From the NCBI GenBank assembly GCA_963724705.1, contig CAVRVS010000001.1, positions 744,001 to 808,000 on the forward strand: a DNA stretch of 64,000 nt. The letters are read 5' to 3'. A model generated the notes under the pieces. It ran no database searches. It saw nothing but the letters and a program-made list of their open reading frames with translations, and was not told the origin of the DNA. The DNA comes from DASQPR01 sp963724705. Lineage in GTDB: Bacteria > Actinomycetota > Actinomycetes > Mycobacteriales > Micromonosporaceae. The translations under genes and the position numbers were made by a program. Below, piece by piece: positions 25,892 through 35,368 of the stretch; positions within the stretch are counted from its first letter, which is position 1; the number at the start of each line of letters is the position of its first letter.

Positions 25892-27046
25892 TCACAGCGT
25901 CCGATCGGCTGCGATATCGAGAGCGTGCTCGATGTCGGAGACGAGATCGGCGGCGTCTTCGATACCGCAAGACAGCCGTACCAATCCGGGAGCCACCGGA
26001 TCGCCCCATTGTTCGCGCCGGTCGGCACTCGTATGCACGCCGCCGAACGACGTCGATGCGGCGACGAGCGCCGACTCGGTCAGGAACGCAGTGACGTGAT
26101 CGGCCGACGGCAACGTAAACGTGACGATGCCCGGAACCCGTCGCATCTGGCGCATCGCGAGTGGATAGGCCGGATCGCCGTCCCGGCCCGGAAAACGTAC
26201 CGACGACACCAGCGGATGCTTGGCGAGCATGGCCGCGACGGCGGCCGCGTTGGCCGTCTGACGCGCGAGCCGGATGTCGAGCGTGGCCAGGGATCGGTGC
26301 GCTAGCCAGGCATCGAAGCCGCCCGGGATCCCGCCGGTCTCGCCACGCCACGCCCGAACTCGGTCAGCCAGAGCCGCATCCACCGCGCACACGTATCCGA
26401 GCAGCAGATCGGAGTGCCCGGTCAGCGCCTTGGTTCCGGACGCGACGCTGATGTCAGCCCCGAGCGCGAGTGGTCGCTGTCCGAGCGGCGTCGCGGTCGT
26501 GTTGTCCACCGCGACGAGAGCGCCGGCGGCGTGCGCGGCGGCGGCGAGCCCGGCGATGTCACACACGTCGAGGCCCGGGTTCGCCGGCGACTCCAGCAAG
26601 ACCAGGCGAACACCGTCAAACGACGGGTACGGGCCAGCCGTCGGTGCCTCGAGAATCGTGACGCCCAACGGGGCCAGACGGGCGGCCGCAAACGCGCGCG
26701 TCTTGTAGTAACCGTCCGACGGCAGAACCACCGTGTCCCCCGGCCGCAACACCGTGAACAGCACAGCGGAAATGGCGGCCATGCCCGAAGCGAACGAGAC
26801 ACACGCGGCACCGGCGCCGGGCGCCTCCAGTTCTGCGATCGCCGATTCCAATCCTCGCCAGGTCGGATTGTCGGTGCGGCCGTAGCCGTCGACGCCCGGC
26901 TGCGGCCCGGCCGCCGGATCCAGGTGATAGGGCGCGGCGAGCATCGGCCCGGGCACGAATGGCTTACCCGGTACGGCCGGTGGGAGACCAGCGTGCGCGG
27001 CGCGGGTGCCGTCGCCGTACCCGGATTCTGAGGAGGTCTCCGTCAT
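25892..27046 (-). CDS. Cys/Met-metabolism PLP lyase (cystathionine gamma-lyase-like)
   Basis: 384 residues of the PLP fold-type I Cys/Met family. YGRTDNPTWRGLESAIAELE and SFASGMAAISAV bind the cofactor phosphate, DNTTATPLGQRPLALGAD supplies the PLP-pyridine Asp, and the Schiff-base Lys is in ASGTKALTGHSDLLLG. It could act as cystathionine gamma-lyase, gamma-synthase or a related C-S lyase; actinobacterial relatives beside gpsA are usually called gamma-lyase. ATG at 27046 is preferred over TTG 27052. The gene is convergent with the TPR gene and downstream of gpsA by 35 bases. Confidence 0.82.
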   Translation of the reverse strand: MTETSSESGYGDGTRAAHAGLPPAVPGKPFVPGPMLAAPYHLDPAAGPQPGVDGYGRTDNPTWRGLESAIAELEAPGAGAACVSFASGMAAISAVLFTVLRPGDTVVLPSDGYYKTRAFAAARLAPLGVTILEAPTAGPYPSFDGVRLVLLESPANPGLDVCDIAGLAAAAHAAGALVAVDNTTATPLGQRPLALGADISVASGTKALTGHSDLLLGYVCAVDAALADRVRAWRGETGGIPGGFDAWLAHRSLATLDIRLARQTANAAAVAAMLAKHPLVSSVRFPGRDGDPAYPLAMRQMRRVPGIVTFTLPSADHVTAFLTESALVAASTSFGGVHTSADRREQWGDPVAPGLVRLSCGIEDAADLVSDIEHALDIAADRTL

Positions 27047-27081
27047 TATCAATGCGCCTCGCGGCTGATGCTACGCATCGT

Positions 27082-28086
27082 CTATTCCGGCTTCGTCTCG
27101 CGACTCATCAATGCGGCGACCGCGACGCGCGGATCGGCGCCCTCATGGCAGACGCGCTCGACCTGCTCGGTGATCGGCGTCTCGACCCCTTGCGACTGGG
27201 CGAGATCACGGATCGCGAGGCAGCTCTTGACGCCCTCGGCCGTCTGCTTCGTTGCCGCCTGGGCTTGCTCCAGCGTCTCGCCCCGGCCGAGCCGCTCCCC
27301 GAACGTACGGTTGCGCGACAGAGGCGACGAACACGTCGCGACGAGATCGCCGAGCCCGGCCAACCCGGCGAACGTCATCGGATCGGCGCCCAAGCGCATG
27401 CCGAGGCGGGCGGTCTCGGCGAGACCACGAGTGATGAGGGTCGCCTTCGTGTTGTCGCCGAAACCCATGGCGTGCACCATGCCGTAGGCCAAAGCAATCG
27501 CGTTCTTCACCGCGCCGCCGAGTTCACAGCCGACCACGTCGTCATTCGTGTACGGCCGCAGATACCGGGTCGCGATCGCCGCCTGAATCGCCTGCGCCCG
27601 TTTCTCGTCGGAGCACGCGACCACGGTCGCCGCGACCTGGCCGGCCGCGATTTCGACGGCCAGGTTGGGGCCGGTCACCGTGGCCACCCGGGACGGGTCG
27701 ACCCCGGCCGCCTCACTGATCACCTCGGTCATGCGCTTACCCGTGCCGAGTTCGATGCCCTTGATGAGGCTGACGAGCGTCGTCTCGGGCCCGATGCTCG
27801 ACGACCACTGGGCCAGATTGCCGCGCAATGTCTGCGACGGGATCGCCAGGAAGACGAGATCCGCGTCGGCGATGGCCGCGTCGGCGTCCGCCGTTGCCCG
27901 CACCGACGGCGGCAGGATCAGGTCGGGGTGATATTCGACGTTGCGGCGGGTCCGTTCGATCCGCTCCGCCTGCTCGGGTCGGCGAGCCCAGAGGACCACG
28001 TCGGTGCCCGCATCGGCCAGCACCTTGGCGAATGCGGTCCCCCACGATCCGGCACCGAGCACGGTCGCCCGTCGGACGGTGATCAC
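27082..28086 (-). CDS. gpsA: glycerol-3-phosphate dehydrogenase [NAD(P)+]
   Basis: GpsA reduces dihydroxyacetone phosphate to sn-glycerol 3-phosphate for phospholipid synthesis. 334 residues with the Rossmann GAGSWGTAFAKVLADAG near 11, RRPEQ contacting NAD(P), VSLIKGIE near 105, and the catalytic Lys in ELGGAVKNAIALAYGM near 188. The GTG start overlaps the plsC stop as GTGA, so acyl transfer and glycerol-3-phosphate production are co-translated. Confidence 0.96.
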   Translation of the reverse strand: MITVRRATVLGAGSWGTAFAKVLADAGTDVVLWARRPEQAERIERTRRNVEYHPDLILPPSVRATADADAAIADADLVFLAIPSQTLRGNLAQWSSSIGPETTLVSLIKGIELGTGKRMTEVISEAAGVDPSRVATVTGPNLAVEIAAGQVAATVVACSDEKRAQAIQAAIATRYLRPYTNDDVVGCELGGAVKNAIALAYGMVHAMGFGDNTKATLITRGLAETARLGMRLGADPMTFAGLAGLGDLVATCSSPLSRNRTFGERLGRGETLEQAQAATKQTAEGVKSCLAIRDLAQSQGVETPITEQVERVCHEGADPRVAVAALMSRETKPE

Positions 28087-28919
28087 GATGCGCCCGCCCG
28101 CGGCCCCGCGTCATTCGGCGCCACATCGTCCGGCGCCACATCGTCCGGCACGACATCGTCTGGGTCATCGGCCACCGCGTCGCCCGCGCCATTCGGTTCG
28201 ATGCGGCCGGATGGGAAGGTCCGCCGGCCGGCCGAACTCGGCGCCGGTGGCGGCGTCGCGCCGCGGATCTCGCCCACCATCGCCCGCAGCACCAACATGA
28301 TCTCGTCCGTGATCGCGTACAGATTCGCCGCCGTCGGCTCGGCGCCACGCCACTTCGACAGGTCGATCTCCTCGCCGGCCACCACGGTCACCGGGGTCCG
28401 CGGCCGCAGCCGCAGCTTGCGCGTACGCGGATCGAAGATCTGCTGCGCACCCCAGCTCGCAATCGGTATGACCGGAGCACCGGTGGCCAGGAACAGCCGC
28501 GCGATGCCCGTCTTGCCACGCTGCGGCCAGAGATCGCCCGACTTCGGCGTGGTGCCCTCCGGATAAATGATCACGCCCTCGCCGCGCTTCACCGCCGTGA
28601 TCGCCGCGTCGAGTGCCTTGCTCGCGTCGACCGTGCCGCGCTCGACCGGGATCTGCCGGACGGCCTTCACGATCGGACCGAGCACCGGGATCTTGAACAG
28701 GCTCGACTTGGCCAGGTATTGCGGCCACCGGCCGGAGTCGTACACGAAGTGGGCAATAACGAATGGGTCGAACTCGGACATGTGATTCGCGGCCAGGATG
28801 ACGCCACCGGTGGTCGGCACGCGCTCCATGCCGAGCCAATCGCGCTTGGTGACGACGTACAACAGCGGTTTGACCAGGCCCACCGTCATGCGGGGCCAGA
28901 ACCCGATCTTTCGTACCAC
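28083..28919 (-). CDS. plsC: 1-acyl-sn-glycerol-3-phosphate acyltransferase
   Basis: PlsC-type acyltransferase that makes phosphatidic acid. 278 residues from GTG 28919 (VVRKIGFWPRMTVGL), chosen because AGGAGG lies eight bases upstream; the longer frame runs into the divergent promoter. It has motif I NHMSEFD near 53, PVERGT, motif III YPEGTTPKSG near 120, and PVIPIASWGAQQI. The membrane-facing N-terminus is amphipathic. The final ~60 residues are a disordered Pro/Asp/Ala tail with repeated DDVAPDDVAP. It is coupled to gpsA. Confidence 0.92.
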   Translation of the reverse strand: MVRKIGFWPRMTVGLVKPLLYVVTKRDWLGMERVPTTGGVILAANHMSEFDPFVIAHFVYDSGRWPQYLAKSSLFKIPVLGPIVKAVRQIPVERGTVDASKALDAAITAVKRGEGVIIYPEGTTPKSGDLWPQRGKTGIARLFLATGAPVIPIASWGAQQIFDPRTRKLRLRPRTPVTVVAGEEIDLSKWRGAEPTAANLYAITDEIMLVLRAMVGEIRGATPPPAPSSAGRRTFPSGRIEPNGAGDAVADDPDDVVPDDVAPDDVAPNDAGPRAGAS

Positions 28920-29032
28920 CGCGTCATCCTCCTGGGCATCCGGCCAGCTCTGCAGCAAATCATGCCCGGCAAGACGGCCACAGGCTAGGACAGGGTGCAT
29001 CGGGTGGCGATCATCGTAGGAGGATGACCGGT

Positions 29033-29689
29033 ATGCACGACGCACGGTGGACGATCATCATCCCGGTCAAGCGGCTCGCCGCCGGCAAGTCTCGGCTCCG
29101 CGATGCTCCCGCGGACGACGCCCTGGTGCTGGCAGTCGCGCTCGACACCATCGAAGCGGTGCACGACTCGGACGCCGTCGGTCGGGTGCTCGTCGTGACC
29201 AGCGACGCGACCGTCACCGACGCGGTGCGCGCGATCGACGTCGAGGCGGTCGCCGACGAGCCGGACGCCGGTCTCAACGCGGCGATCACACTCGGCTCGG
29301 CCCACGCCGGCACCGCCGGACCACAAGCCGCGCTGCTCGCCGACCTGCCGGCACTGCGGAGCGCAGAACTCACCGACGCGCTTCACAAAGCCGCCGGTAC
29401 GGGCACGCGGGCGTACGTAGCCGACCACACCGGCGCCGGAACGACACTGCTGACGACGCCGGCCGGCGTGGACCTGGACCCCCGGTTCGGTCGCGGATCG
29501 GCCGCGGCGCACGCTGCCTCCGGCGCTGCAGCGCTGGACGGCGACTGGCCGAGCCTGCGGCTGGACGTGGACACCGCGGCCGATCTGGCGGCGGCGGCCC
29601 GGCTTGGCCTCGGCGCACACACCTCGCGCGCCGTCCACGCCGCCGCACGCGCCGGCCGACCGATCGCCATGATCGACATCATTGGGTAG
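29033..29689 (+). CDS. cofC: 2-phospho-L-lactate / PEP guanylyltransferase
   Basis: CofC (FbiD in mycobacteria) uses GTP to activate phospholactate or phosphoenolpyruvate for coenzyme F420 side-chain synthesis. 218 residues: IIPVKRLAAGKSRLRD near 8 is the nucleotidyl-transferase P-loop-like motif with the conserved Lys residues, followed by VVTSD, DEPDAGLNAAI and LLADLPAL (metal Asp). ATG at 29033 is favoured because AGGAGG ends nine bases upstream; the ATG at 29024 abuts it. The partner FbiA/FbiB genes are outside the window. Divergent from plsC. Confidence 0.9.
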   Translation: MHDARWTIIIPVKRLAAGKSRLRDAPADDALVLAVALDTIEAVHDSDAVGRVLVVTSDATVTDAVRAIDVEAVADEPDAGLNAAITLGSAHAGTAGPQAALLADLPALRSAELTDALHKAAGTGTRAYVADHTGAGTTLLTTPAGVDLDPRFGRGSAAAHAASGAAALDGDWPSLRLDVDTAADLAAAARLGLGAHTSRAVHAAARAGRPIAMIDIIG

Positions 29690-29699
29690 CGTCGGGGCC

Positions 29700-29894
29700 A
29701 TGCAGGGCACCGTCGCGACATTCGACCCGGCCTCCGGAGCGGCGTCGGTGTTGCTCGACAACGGCTCATCGGTCGACGTACCGCCGGCCGCATTCGCCGC
29801 CTCCGGACTTCGCCTACTGCGACTCGGCCAGCGCCTGCGGCTAACGACCGACGCGGAGCGCCGCGTGATTGCCGTCGCGCTCGTGACCATGTAG
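29700..29894 (+). CDS. small conserved protein next to cofC
   Basis: A 64-residue protein from the ATG at 29700 (MQGTVATFDPASGAASVLLD), ten bases after the cofC stop, with GGGG as a weak ribosome site. The alternating hydrophobic pattern (GTVATFD, SGAASVLLDNG, RLLRLGQRLRLTTD) suggests a small beta-barrel resembling a cold-shock or S1 domain, but RNP motifs are absent. Similar small proteins follow cofC in other actinobacteria. Function unknown. Confidence 0.7.
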   Translation: MQGTVATFDPASGAASVLLDNGSSVDVPPAAFAASGLRLLRLGQRLRLTTDAERRVIAVALVTM

Positions 29895-30017
29895 TTGTCG
29901 CGCCGGGCGGATGTTGCGACGGCTGCCCGCTGACCATCGCAGCGAGCTGCGGACGAGCTGAACCCCAGATGTCAGGAAACATTTGCGGCGACAGGGCTTG
30001 GCGAGTAGGCCTGTCAG

Positions 30018-30317
30018 GTGATGATGGATTACGTGACGCCGACTCCCGACCCCGCCCAGCACGATTCCCCGACGTCCGTTCCGTCGCCGGCTACGCCACG
30101 CCAGCGTCACATCCGGCCGAATGGGCCCGAGGCGGGCGATCCGTCGCGCCTGCCCGGAGCTACGCCGTCGGAGGCCGGCGCCCCATCGACGCCACCGGCG
30201 ACCGTGTCGCCGAACACGTCGACACCACGCTCGCCGAAGGCCGCGCCGCTGCGCGGTGCCGATGGGCAGGTTCGCCGCACGCCCGGCCGAGACCGGCAGG
30301 GGCGCGAAGGCGGCTGA
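30018..30317 (+). CDS. Pro/Ser/Thr-rich ORF, probably displaced N-terminus of PPK1
   Basis: GTG-initiated frame (VMMDYVTPTPDPAQHDSP) encoding a disordered Pro/Ser/Thr/Ala segment with high third-position GC, so it looks coding, yet no domain is present. From about 30258 the coding pattern moves to the next frame, and near 30482-30530 to the ppk1 frame. The distance from 30018 to the ppk1 stop is 3n+2, so two extra bases would unite it with ppk1 as a ~900-residue protein. Alternatively it is a short independent gene. Treat the boundaries as provisional. Confidence 0.4.
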   Translation: MMMDYVTPTPDPAQHDSPTSVPSPATPRQRHIRPNGPEAGDPSRLPGATPSEAGAPSTPPATVSPNTSTPRSPKAAPLRGADGQVRRTPGRDRQGREGG

Positions 30318-30481
30318 GAGCGCCGCTACGGCCACCGTACGGTCGGCGGCCAGTCAGGCTGAGGCAGCGACCCACGCGCGCGCCGACGGGGTGTTCGCCA
30401 CCGTCGGCGCATCGAAGACGCAACCGGCCCGGACAACCGGCACCAACGGCTACGCCAACGGCGCCCACCCGGCGAGGCTGA

Positions 30482-32776
30482 ATGCTGAGCCACCAGTCAC
30501 CCGAGACCCCTGGGCGGCCGGTCTCGGCGGATGCCCGAACCGAGCGGACCACCGCGGTGCCCGGCTCCGGCCGTACCCTCGAACCGGCCGACGCGGGCGC
30601 GACCGATGAGACAAGCCGCCGCGCGGCGGTGATCGGATTCGACGTCCCGGCCGGCGCCGACGCGGCACCCCCGCAGGAACAGCCGCTTCCCGAAGACCGG
30701 TATATCAATCGCGAGCTGTCCTGGCTGGACTTCAACGCGCGGGTGCTGTCGCTGGCCGAGGACGAGACGCGTCCGCTGCTGGAGCGGGCATTCTTCCTCT
30801 CGATCTTCGCGAGCAACCTCGACGAGTTCTACATGGTGCGCGTGGCGGAGCTCAAGCGCCGCATGCAGACCGGCCTGCCGCTGCGGAGCGCGGACGGCAT
30901 GTCGATCCGGGAACAGTTGGCGATGATCACTGATCGGAGCGCCGAGCTCGTTGCCCGCCACGCCGAGTGCTTCGACGAGACGGTCGGGCCGGAGCTGGCC
31001 GCGGCGGGCGTCGAGATCGTCCACTGGGCCGACCTCGACGCGGGCGAGCGCGACCGGATGCGCGACTACTTCCGCAGCCAGGTGTTCCCGGTGCTGACGC
31101 CGCTCGCCGTCGACCCGGCCCACCCGTTCCCCTATATCTCCGGACTCGCCTTGAATCTGGCGGTTGTGGCGCGCGACCCCGACGGTGGCCCCGAGTTCTT
31201 CGCCCGCGTCAAGGTGCCCAACAACGTGCCGCGGCTTGTCCTCGTCGGCGGCGACCCCCGGACGCGCGTGCGGTACCTTCCGCTCGAAGACCTGATCGCG
31301 GCGCATCTCGGCGGGCTGTTCTCCGGTATGCGCATCGTTGAGCACCACGTGTTCCGGGTGACCCGCAACGCCGAGCTCGAGGTCGACGACGAGCGCGACG
31401 AGGACCTGCTGCAGGCGCTCGAACGTGAACTCGCGCGCCGCCGGTTCGGTCCGCCGGTGCGTCTCGAGGTCGCCTCGACGATGTCCGACCACGTCCTGGA
31501 GCTGCTGGTCCGCGAGCTCGACATGGATCCGGGCGACGTGCTCCGGGTGCCGGGCGTGCTCGACCTGACCGCGTTGTCTCGGCTACACGACGACATCGAC
31601 CGGCCGGAGCTCAAGGACAAGCCGTTCGTCCCGGCAACGCATCCACGTTTCCTGGAGAGCGAGCCGACCCACCTGCTCGGCGGGGGCGAGACATCGGGCT
31701 GGCGCAGCGTGTTCGCCATGCTGCGCGAGGGAGACGTGCTCGTGCACCACCCGTACCACTCGTTCTCCACCAGCGTGCAGCGCTTCATCGAGCAGGCCGC
31801 CAGCGACCCGAATGTCCTTGCCATCAAGCAAACGCTGTACCGCACGTCCGGAGACTCGCCGGTGATCGACGCGCTGGTCGACGCGGCCGAGGCCGGTAAG
31901 CAGGTCGTCGTCATCGTCGAGGTCAAGGCGCGCTTCGATGAGCAGGCGAACATCGGCTGGGCGCGGAAGCTGGAGAAGGCCGGCTGCCACGTCGTCTACG
32001 GCCTCGTTGGCCTGAAGACGCATTGCAAGGTCGCGCTCGTGGTACGCCAGGAAGGCAACCAGATCCGCCGATACGCCCACATCGGCACCGGCAATTACCA
32101 CCCGAAGACCGCGCGGGCGTACGAGGATCTCGGGCTGCTCACCGCCGACCCGGAGGTCGGCGCCGACCTGACCGACCTGTTCAACATGCTGACCGGCTAC
32201 AGCCGGCAAACCGCCTATCGTCGGCTCCTCGTAGCGCCGTACGGCGTGCGGTCCGGCATCATCTCCCGGATCGAGACCGAGACCGCGCTCGCGAAGGCCG
32301 GGCAGCCCGCCCTCGTACAGATCAAGTGCAACGCGCTCGTCGACGAGGAGACGATCGACGCGCTCTACCGTGCCTCCATCGCAGGCGTACGGGTGGAGTT
32401 GCTCATCCGTAGCAGCTGCGCGCTCCGGCCGGGAGTTCCCGGACTGTCCGAGAACATCCGCGTCCGCTCGATCCTCGGCCGCTTCCTCGAACACTCGCGC
32501 ATCTACCGGTTCGGCCTGGGCGACGCGTCCGACTTCTGGATCGGCTCGTCGGACCTCATGCACCGCAATCTCGACCGGCGGATCGAAGCCCTGGTGCGGG
32601 TGACCGACGCGGAATCGAAGACGAGCCTCGACCGATTCCTGACCCGTGCGATGAGCGAGCACACGATCGCCTTCGAGTTGCAGCCCGACGCCTCCTGGAT
32701 CGTGCCCAAAGGGCCACCCGACGCGACGGAACTGCAGGAGGCCATGCTCGCCGCGATCGTCGAGCGCTCCAGTTGA
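30482..32776 (+). CDS. ppk1: polyphosphate kinase 1
   Basis: PPK1 reversibly polymerises the gamma-phosphate of ATP into polyphosphate. The conserved fold begins near residue 75 (RYINRELSWLDFNARVL) and follows the N, head, C1 and C2 domain order. The autophosphorylated His is in VGLKTHCKVALVVRQE, and the second active-site His in FLEHSRIYRFG. The ATP-binding and metal region includes KQTLYRTSGDSP. From ATG 30482 the protein is 764 residues, with ~75 residues of disordered leader. A still longer leader in other frames is plausible (see 30018). It heads a cluster with a CYTH-CHAD and a MutT1-like gene. Confidence 0.95.
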   Translation: MLSHQSPETPGRPVSADARTERTTAVPGSGRTLEPADAGATDETSRRAAVIGFDVPAGADAAPPQEQPLPEDRYINRELSWLDFNARVLSLAEDETRPLLERAFFLSIFASNLDEFYMVRVAELKRRMQTGLPLRSADGMSIREQLAMITDRSAELVARHAECFDETVGPELAAAGVEIVHWADLDAGERDRMRDYFRSQVFPVLTPLAVDPAHPFPYISGLALNLAVVARDPDGGPEFFARVKVPNNVPRLVLVGGDPRTRVRYLPLEDLIAAHLGGLFSGMRIVEHHVFRVTRNAELEVDDERDEDLLQALERELARRRFGPPVRLEVASTMSDHVLELLVRELDMDPGDVLRVPGVLDLTALSRLHDDIDRPELKDKPFVPATHPRFLESEPTHLLGGGETSGWRSVFAMLREGDVLVHHPYHSFSTSVQRFIEQAASDPNVLAIKQTLYRTSGDSPVIDALVDAAEAGKQVVVIVEVKARFDEQANIGWARKLEKAGCHVVYGLVGLKTHCKVALVVRQEGNQIRRYAHIGTGNYHPKTARAYEDLGLLTADPEVGADLTDLFNMLTGYSRQTAYRRLLVAPYGVRSGIISRIETETALAKAGQPALVQIKCNALVDEETIDALYRASIAGVRVELLIRSSCALRPGVPGLSENIRVRSILGRFLEHSRIYRFGLGDASDFWIGSSDLMHRNLDRRIEALVRVTDAESKTSLDRFLTRAMSEHTIAFELQPDASWIVPKGPPDATELQEAMLAAIVERSS

Positions 32777-32797
32777 CCTGCGTCTAGGCTCACGGAG

Positions 32798-34330
32798 ATG
32801 GTCGAGGAGGAGCGCAAGTTCGACGTGGACGCGCGCTTCAGCCTGCCCGATCTGAGTGGCTGCGTCCCGACCGGCGGGCGGGTCGTGACCCGGCCACCGG
32901 TCAAGCTCCGCGCGACGTACTACGACACCGACGATCTGCGACTCGCGCGGGCCGGTGTCTCGCTCCGGTACCGCAGCGGTGACGACAGCGCTCCGTGGAC
33001 CGTGAAACTGCCGACCGATGTGCCGGGAAACCGTCACGAAGTCGATCAACGCGGTGAGGCCCAACGCATCCCGGCCGGCCTCGCCACGCTCGTGACTGTG
33101 TACGCCCGCGGGGCGCAACTCCAGCCTGCCGTCACGATCCGGACCACGCGCGTGCGCCATGACCTGATCGACGCCGACGACCGGATCCTGGCCGAGATTG
33201 CCGACGATCGCGTGGCGGTGATCGACGGCACGCAGATCGCTTCGGCGTTCCGTGAGATCGAGGTCGAGCGCAAGGCCGGCCGGCGCAAGTTGCTCCGCCA
33301 CGTGGCGACGGAACTGCTTGCTGCGGGCGCGCGGTCGGGAGAATTCACGGCGAAACACGTACGAGCGTTGGGCGAAGCGGCCACCCAGCCGCCGGACCTC
33401 GCCCCGCCGGGGGCACCACCGGGCCGCAACGCCAGCGCCGCCGAGGTCGTGACGTACGCACTGCGGTCGGACATCGCACGGATGCTCGCCCACGATCCGC
33501 TCGTCCGGCTCCGCGCGTCGATCGGCAACGGCGACACTGCGGTTCACCAGATGCGGGTGGGCATCCGCCGTCTCCGTGCCGATCTGTGGACGTTCAAGCC
33601 CCTCGTCGCATCTTGGGTGGTGCCGCTGCGTACGGAGTTGGCGTGGATCGGAATGATGCTGGGCGCCGCTCGGGACGCTGAGGTGCTGCGGGCCCGGCTA
33701 CGGCGAACGGTCACCCACGATCCGGTGAGCCAACTCGATGCCGCCGCGGTCGCGCGGATCGACGCCGAACTCGTGGCTCGTCACGAGGAGGCGCTCGACC
33801 GGCTCGATCTGGCGCTCGACAGCGACCGCTATCGGCGGCTGGTGAACACACTCGTGCTCATCGCAGCGGCCCCGCCGCTCACTGACGCCGCACTGCAGCC
33901 GGCGGTGGCCATCCTGCCGCGGCTCGTGGCCCGCCAATGGCATCGACTGGCCGACGGCGGGCGCGGCGTGCAGGGCGCCGGTGAGCTCGACCAGGCGGCA
34001 CCCGACGACGAATGGCACGAGGTTCGCAAGCGCGCCAAACGAGCGCGCTATGCGACCGATGCGGCCGCGCCGGCGATCGGATCCGCCGCGGCCGATCTCG
34101 GCGTGGCGCTGGCCGCCGTGACCGATGCGCTCGGGGCGCATCAGGACGCCGCGATCGCCGCCGATACGTGGCTCGGCATCGCGCTCGCCGACCCGGACAA
34201 CCACAGCCTCGCCATCACCGCCGGCCGACTCATCGAACGGGAACGCGCCGCGGTCATCGCGAGCCGGCGCGACTATCCACAGCGATGGGCCGATGCGACG
34301 CAGGATCGGTTGACCGCATGGTTGAGATGA
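32798..34330 (+). CDS. CYTH-CHAD polyphosphate-associated protein
   Basis: 510 residues. An N-terminal CYTH (triphosphate tunnel) domain has the ExExK motif in VEEERKF at residues 3-7 and RATYYDTDDLRLAR near 47. From ~230 there is a CHAD helical domain with the conserved His repeats HQMRVGIRRLRADLW and DEWHEVRKRAKRARYA. CHAD domains bind polyphosphate and CYTH domains hydrolyse or bind triphosphates, so with ppk1 22 bases upstream it probably works on or localises with polyphosphate. The downstream MutT1-like gene overlaps as ATGA. Confidence 0.9.
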   Translation: MVEEERKFDVDARFSLPDLSGCVPTGGRVVTRPPVKLRATYYDTDDLRLARAGVSLRYRSGDDSAPWTVKLPTDVPGNRHEVDQRGEAQRIPAGLATLVTVYARGAQLQPAVTIRTTRVRHDLIDADDRILAEIADDRVAVIDGTQIASAFREIEVERKAGRRKLLRHVATELLAAGARSGEFTAKHVRALGEAATQPPDLAPPGAPPGRNASAAEVVTYALRSDIARMLAHDPLVRLRASIGNGDTAVHQMRVGIRRLRADLWTFKPLVASWVVPLRTELAWIGMMLGAARDAEVLRARLRRTVTHDPVSQLDAAAVARIDAELVARHEEALDRLDLALDSDRYRRLVNTLVLIAAAPPLTDAALQPAVAILPRLVARQWHRLADGGRGVQGAGELDQAAPDDEWHEVRKRAKRARYATDAAAPAIGSAAADLGVALAAVTDALGAHQDAAIAADTWLGIALADPDNHSLAITAGRLIERERAAVIASRRDYPQRWADATQDRLTAWLR

Positions 34331-35283
34331 GGCTCATCCGCTCGGCCGGCGGCGTCCTCTGGCGCCCGGCGCCCGATCCGAGTCGCCTCGCCGGCGTGAC
34401 CGCGGACGGGGCCACCAGCCCAGACGTGACGGGCCTTTCCGGCGCACGCGCCAACGGCGTCGAGGTTGCTGTCATTCACCGCAACCGGTACGACGACTGG
34501 TCGCTGCCGAAGGGCAAGCTCAAACGCGGTGAGCACGAATTGGCCGCGGCCGTTCGTGAAGTCCGCGAGGAGACCAGTGTCACGGCGATCCCCCAGGTTC
34601 GGCTGCCCTCGACGCGTTATCTCACCGGCGAGCCGGACACCGAGAAGAGCGTCGAATTCTGGTCCATGCAAGAGCTGTCGCCCTCGACGTTCGTCACCAG
34701 TGACGAGGTCGACGAATTGCGCTGGCTCGCACCGCATGACGCTACGGGTCTGCTGACGTACGCCCACGATCGCGGCGTTGTGGCCGCCTACGCCGAACTC
34801 CCGCCGGTGACCGGGATCGCCGTCGTCGTACGTCATGCCGACGCCGGCAGCCGCTCGGGTTGGGCGGCCGATCCGAACACCGGACATGACGACGACCGGC
34901 CGCTGGACGAGACGGGACACAAGCAGGTCTCGGCGCTCACGCCGTTGCTGGCGTTGTTCAAGCCGGCGCGGGTCTATTCGGCGCCACTGGTGCGATGCCT
35001 GGACACGGTTGCACCGATCGGCTTACCGGTGCGGACCGATCCGATGTTCGCCGAAGAGACCGGCGCCGTGCCAGCGGCCGTGGCCGGCCGGCTGCGCGCT
35101 CTGGTCGCCGAATCCGGGCGGATCGTGGTCGCCAGTCAGGGCGGCGTGATCCCGGACCTCGTCGCCGAATTGCATCCGGGCAACGCGATCGCGAGCCGGA
35201 CGTACGCGACGCCAAAGGGTTCGGGCTGGGTGCTCGCGTTCAGCGGCGACGCCCTGATCGCAGCCGATCCTTTGGTGCCATAG
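34327..35283 (+). CDS. MutT1-like Nudix plus histidine-phosphatase fusion
   Basis: 318 residues from the ATG overlapping the CHAD stop (ATGA at 34327-34330); the ATG at 34318 is the alternative. Residues 1-150 form a Nudix domain with box GKLKRGEHELAAAVREVREETSV (final G replaced by S). From ~165 a histidine-phosphatase domain begins with VVRHADAGSR. The layout is that of mycobacterial MutT1, which hydrolyses 8-oxo-GTP and diadenosine polyphosphates. The second catalytic His, usually SHGG, is Gln here (ASQGGVIP), as I recall for MutT1 relatives. Being last in the polyphosphate cluster fits a role in nucleotide polyphosphate turnover. Confidence 0.87.
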   Translation: MRLIRSAGGVLWRPAPDPSRLAGVTADGATSPDVTGLSGARANGVEVAVIHRNRYDDWSLPKGKLKRGEHELAAAVREVREETSVTAIPQVRLPSTRYLTGEPDTEKSVEFWSMQELSPSTFVTSDEVDELRWLAPHDATGLLTYAHDRGVVAAYAELPPVTGIAVVVRHADAGSRSGWAADPNTGHDDDRPLDETGHKQVSALTPLLALFKPARVYSAPLVRCLDTVAPIGLPVRTDPMFAEETGAVPAAVAGRLRALVAESGRIVVASQGGVIPDLVAELHPGNAIASRTYATPKGSGWVLAFSGDALIAADPLVP

Positions 35284-35368
35284 CGTTTTCGGATCCGGGT
35301 GTCGCGACAGCCGGCCCCGTGGCGGTTCCACGCGCACCAAGCGACGACGATGCTTCCCTAGACAGACG

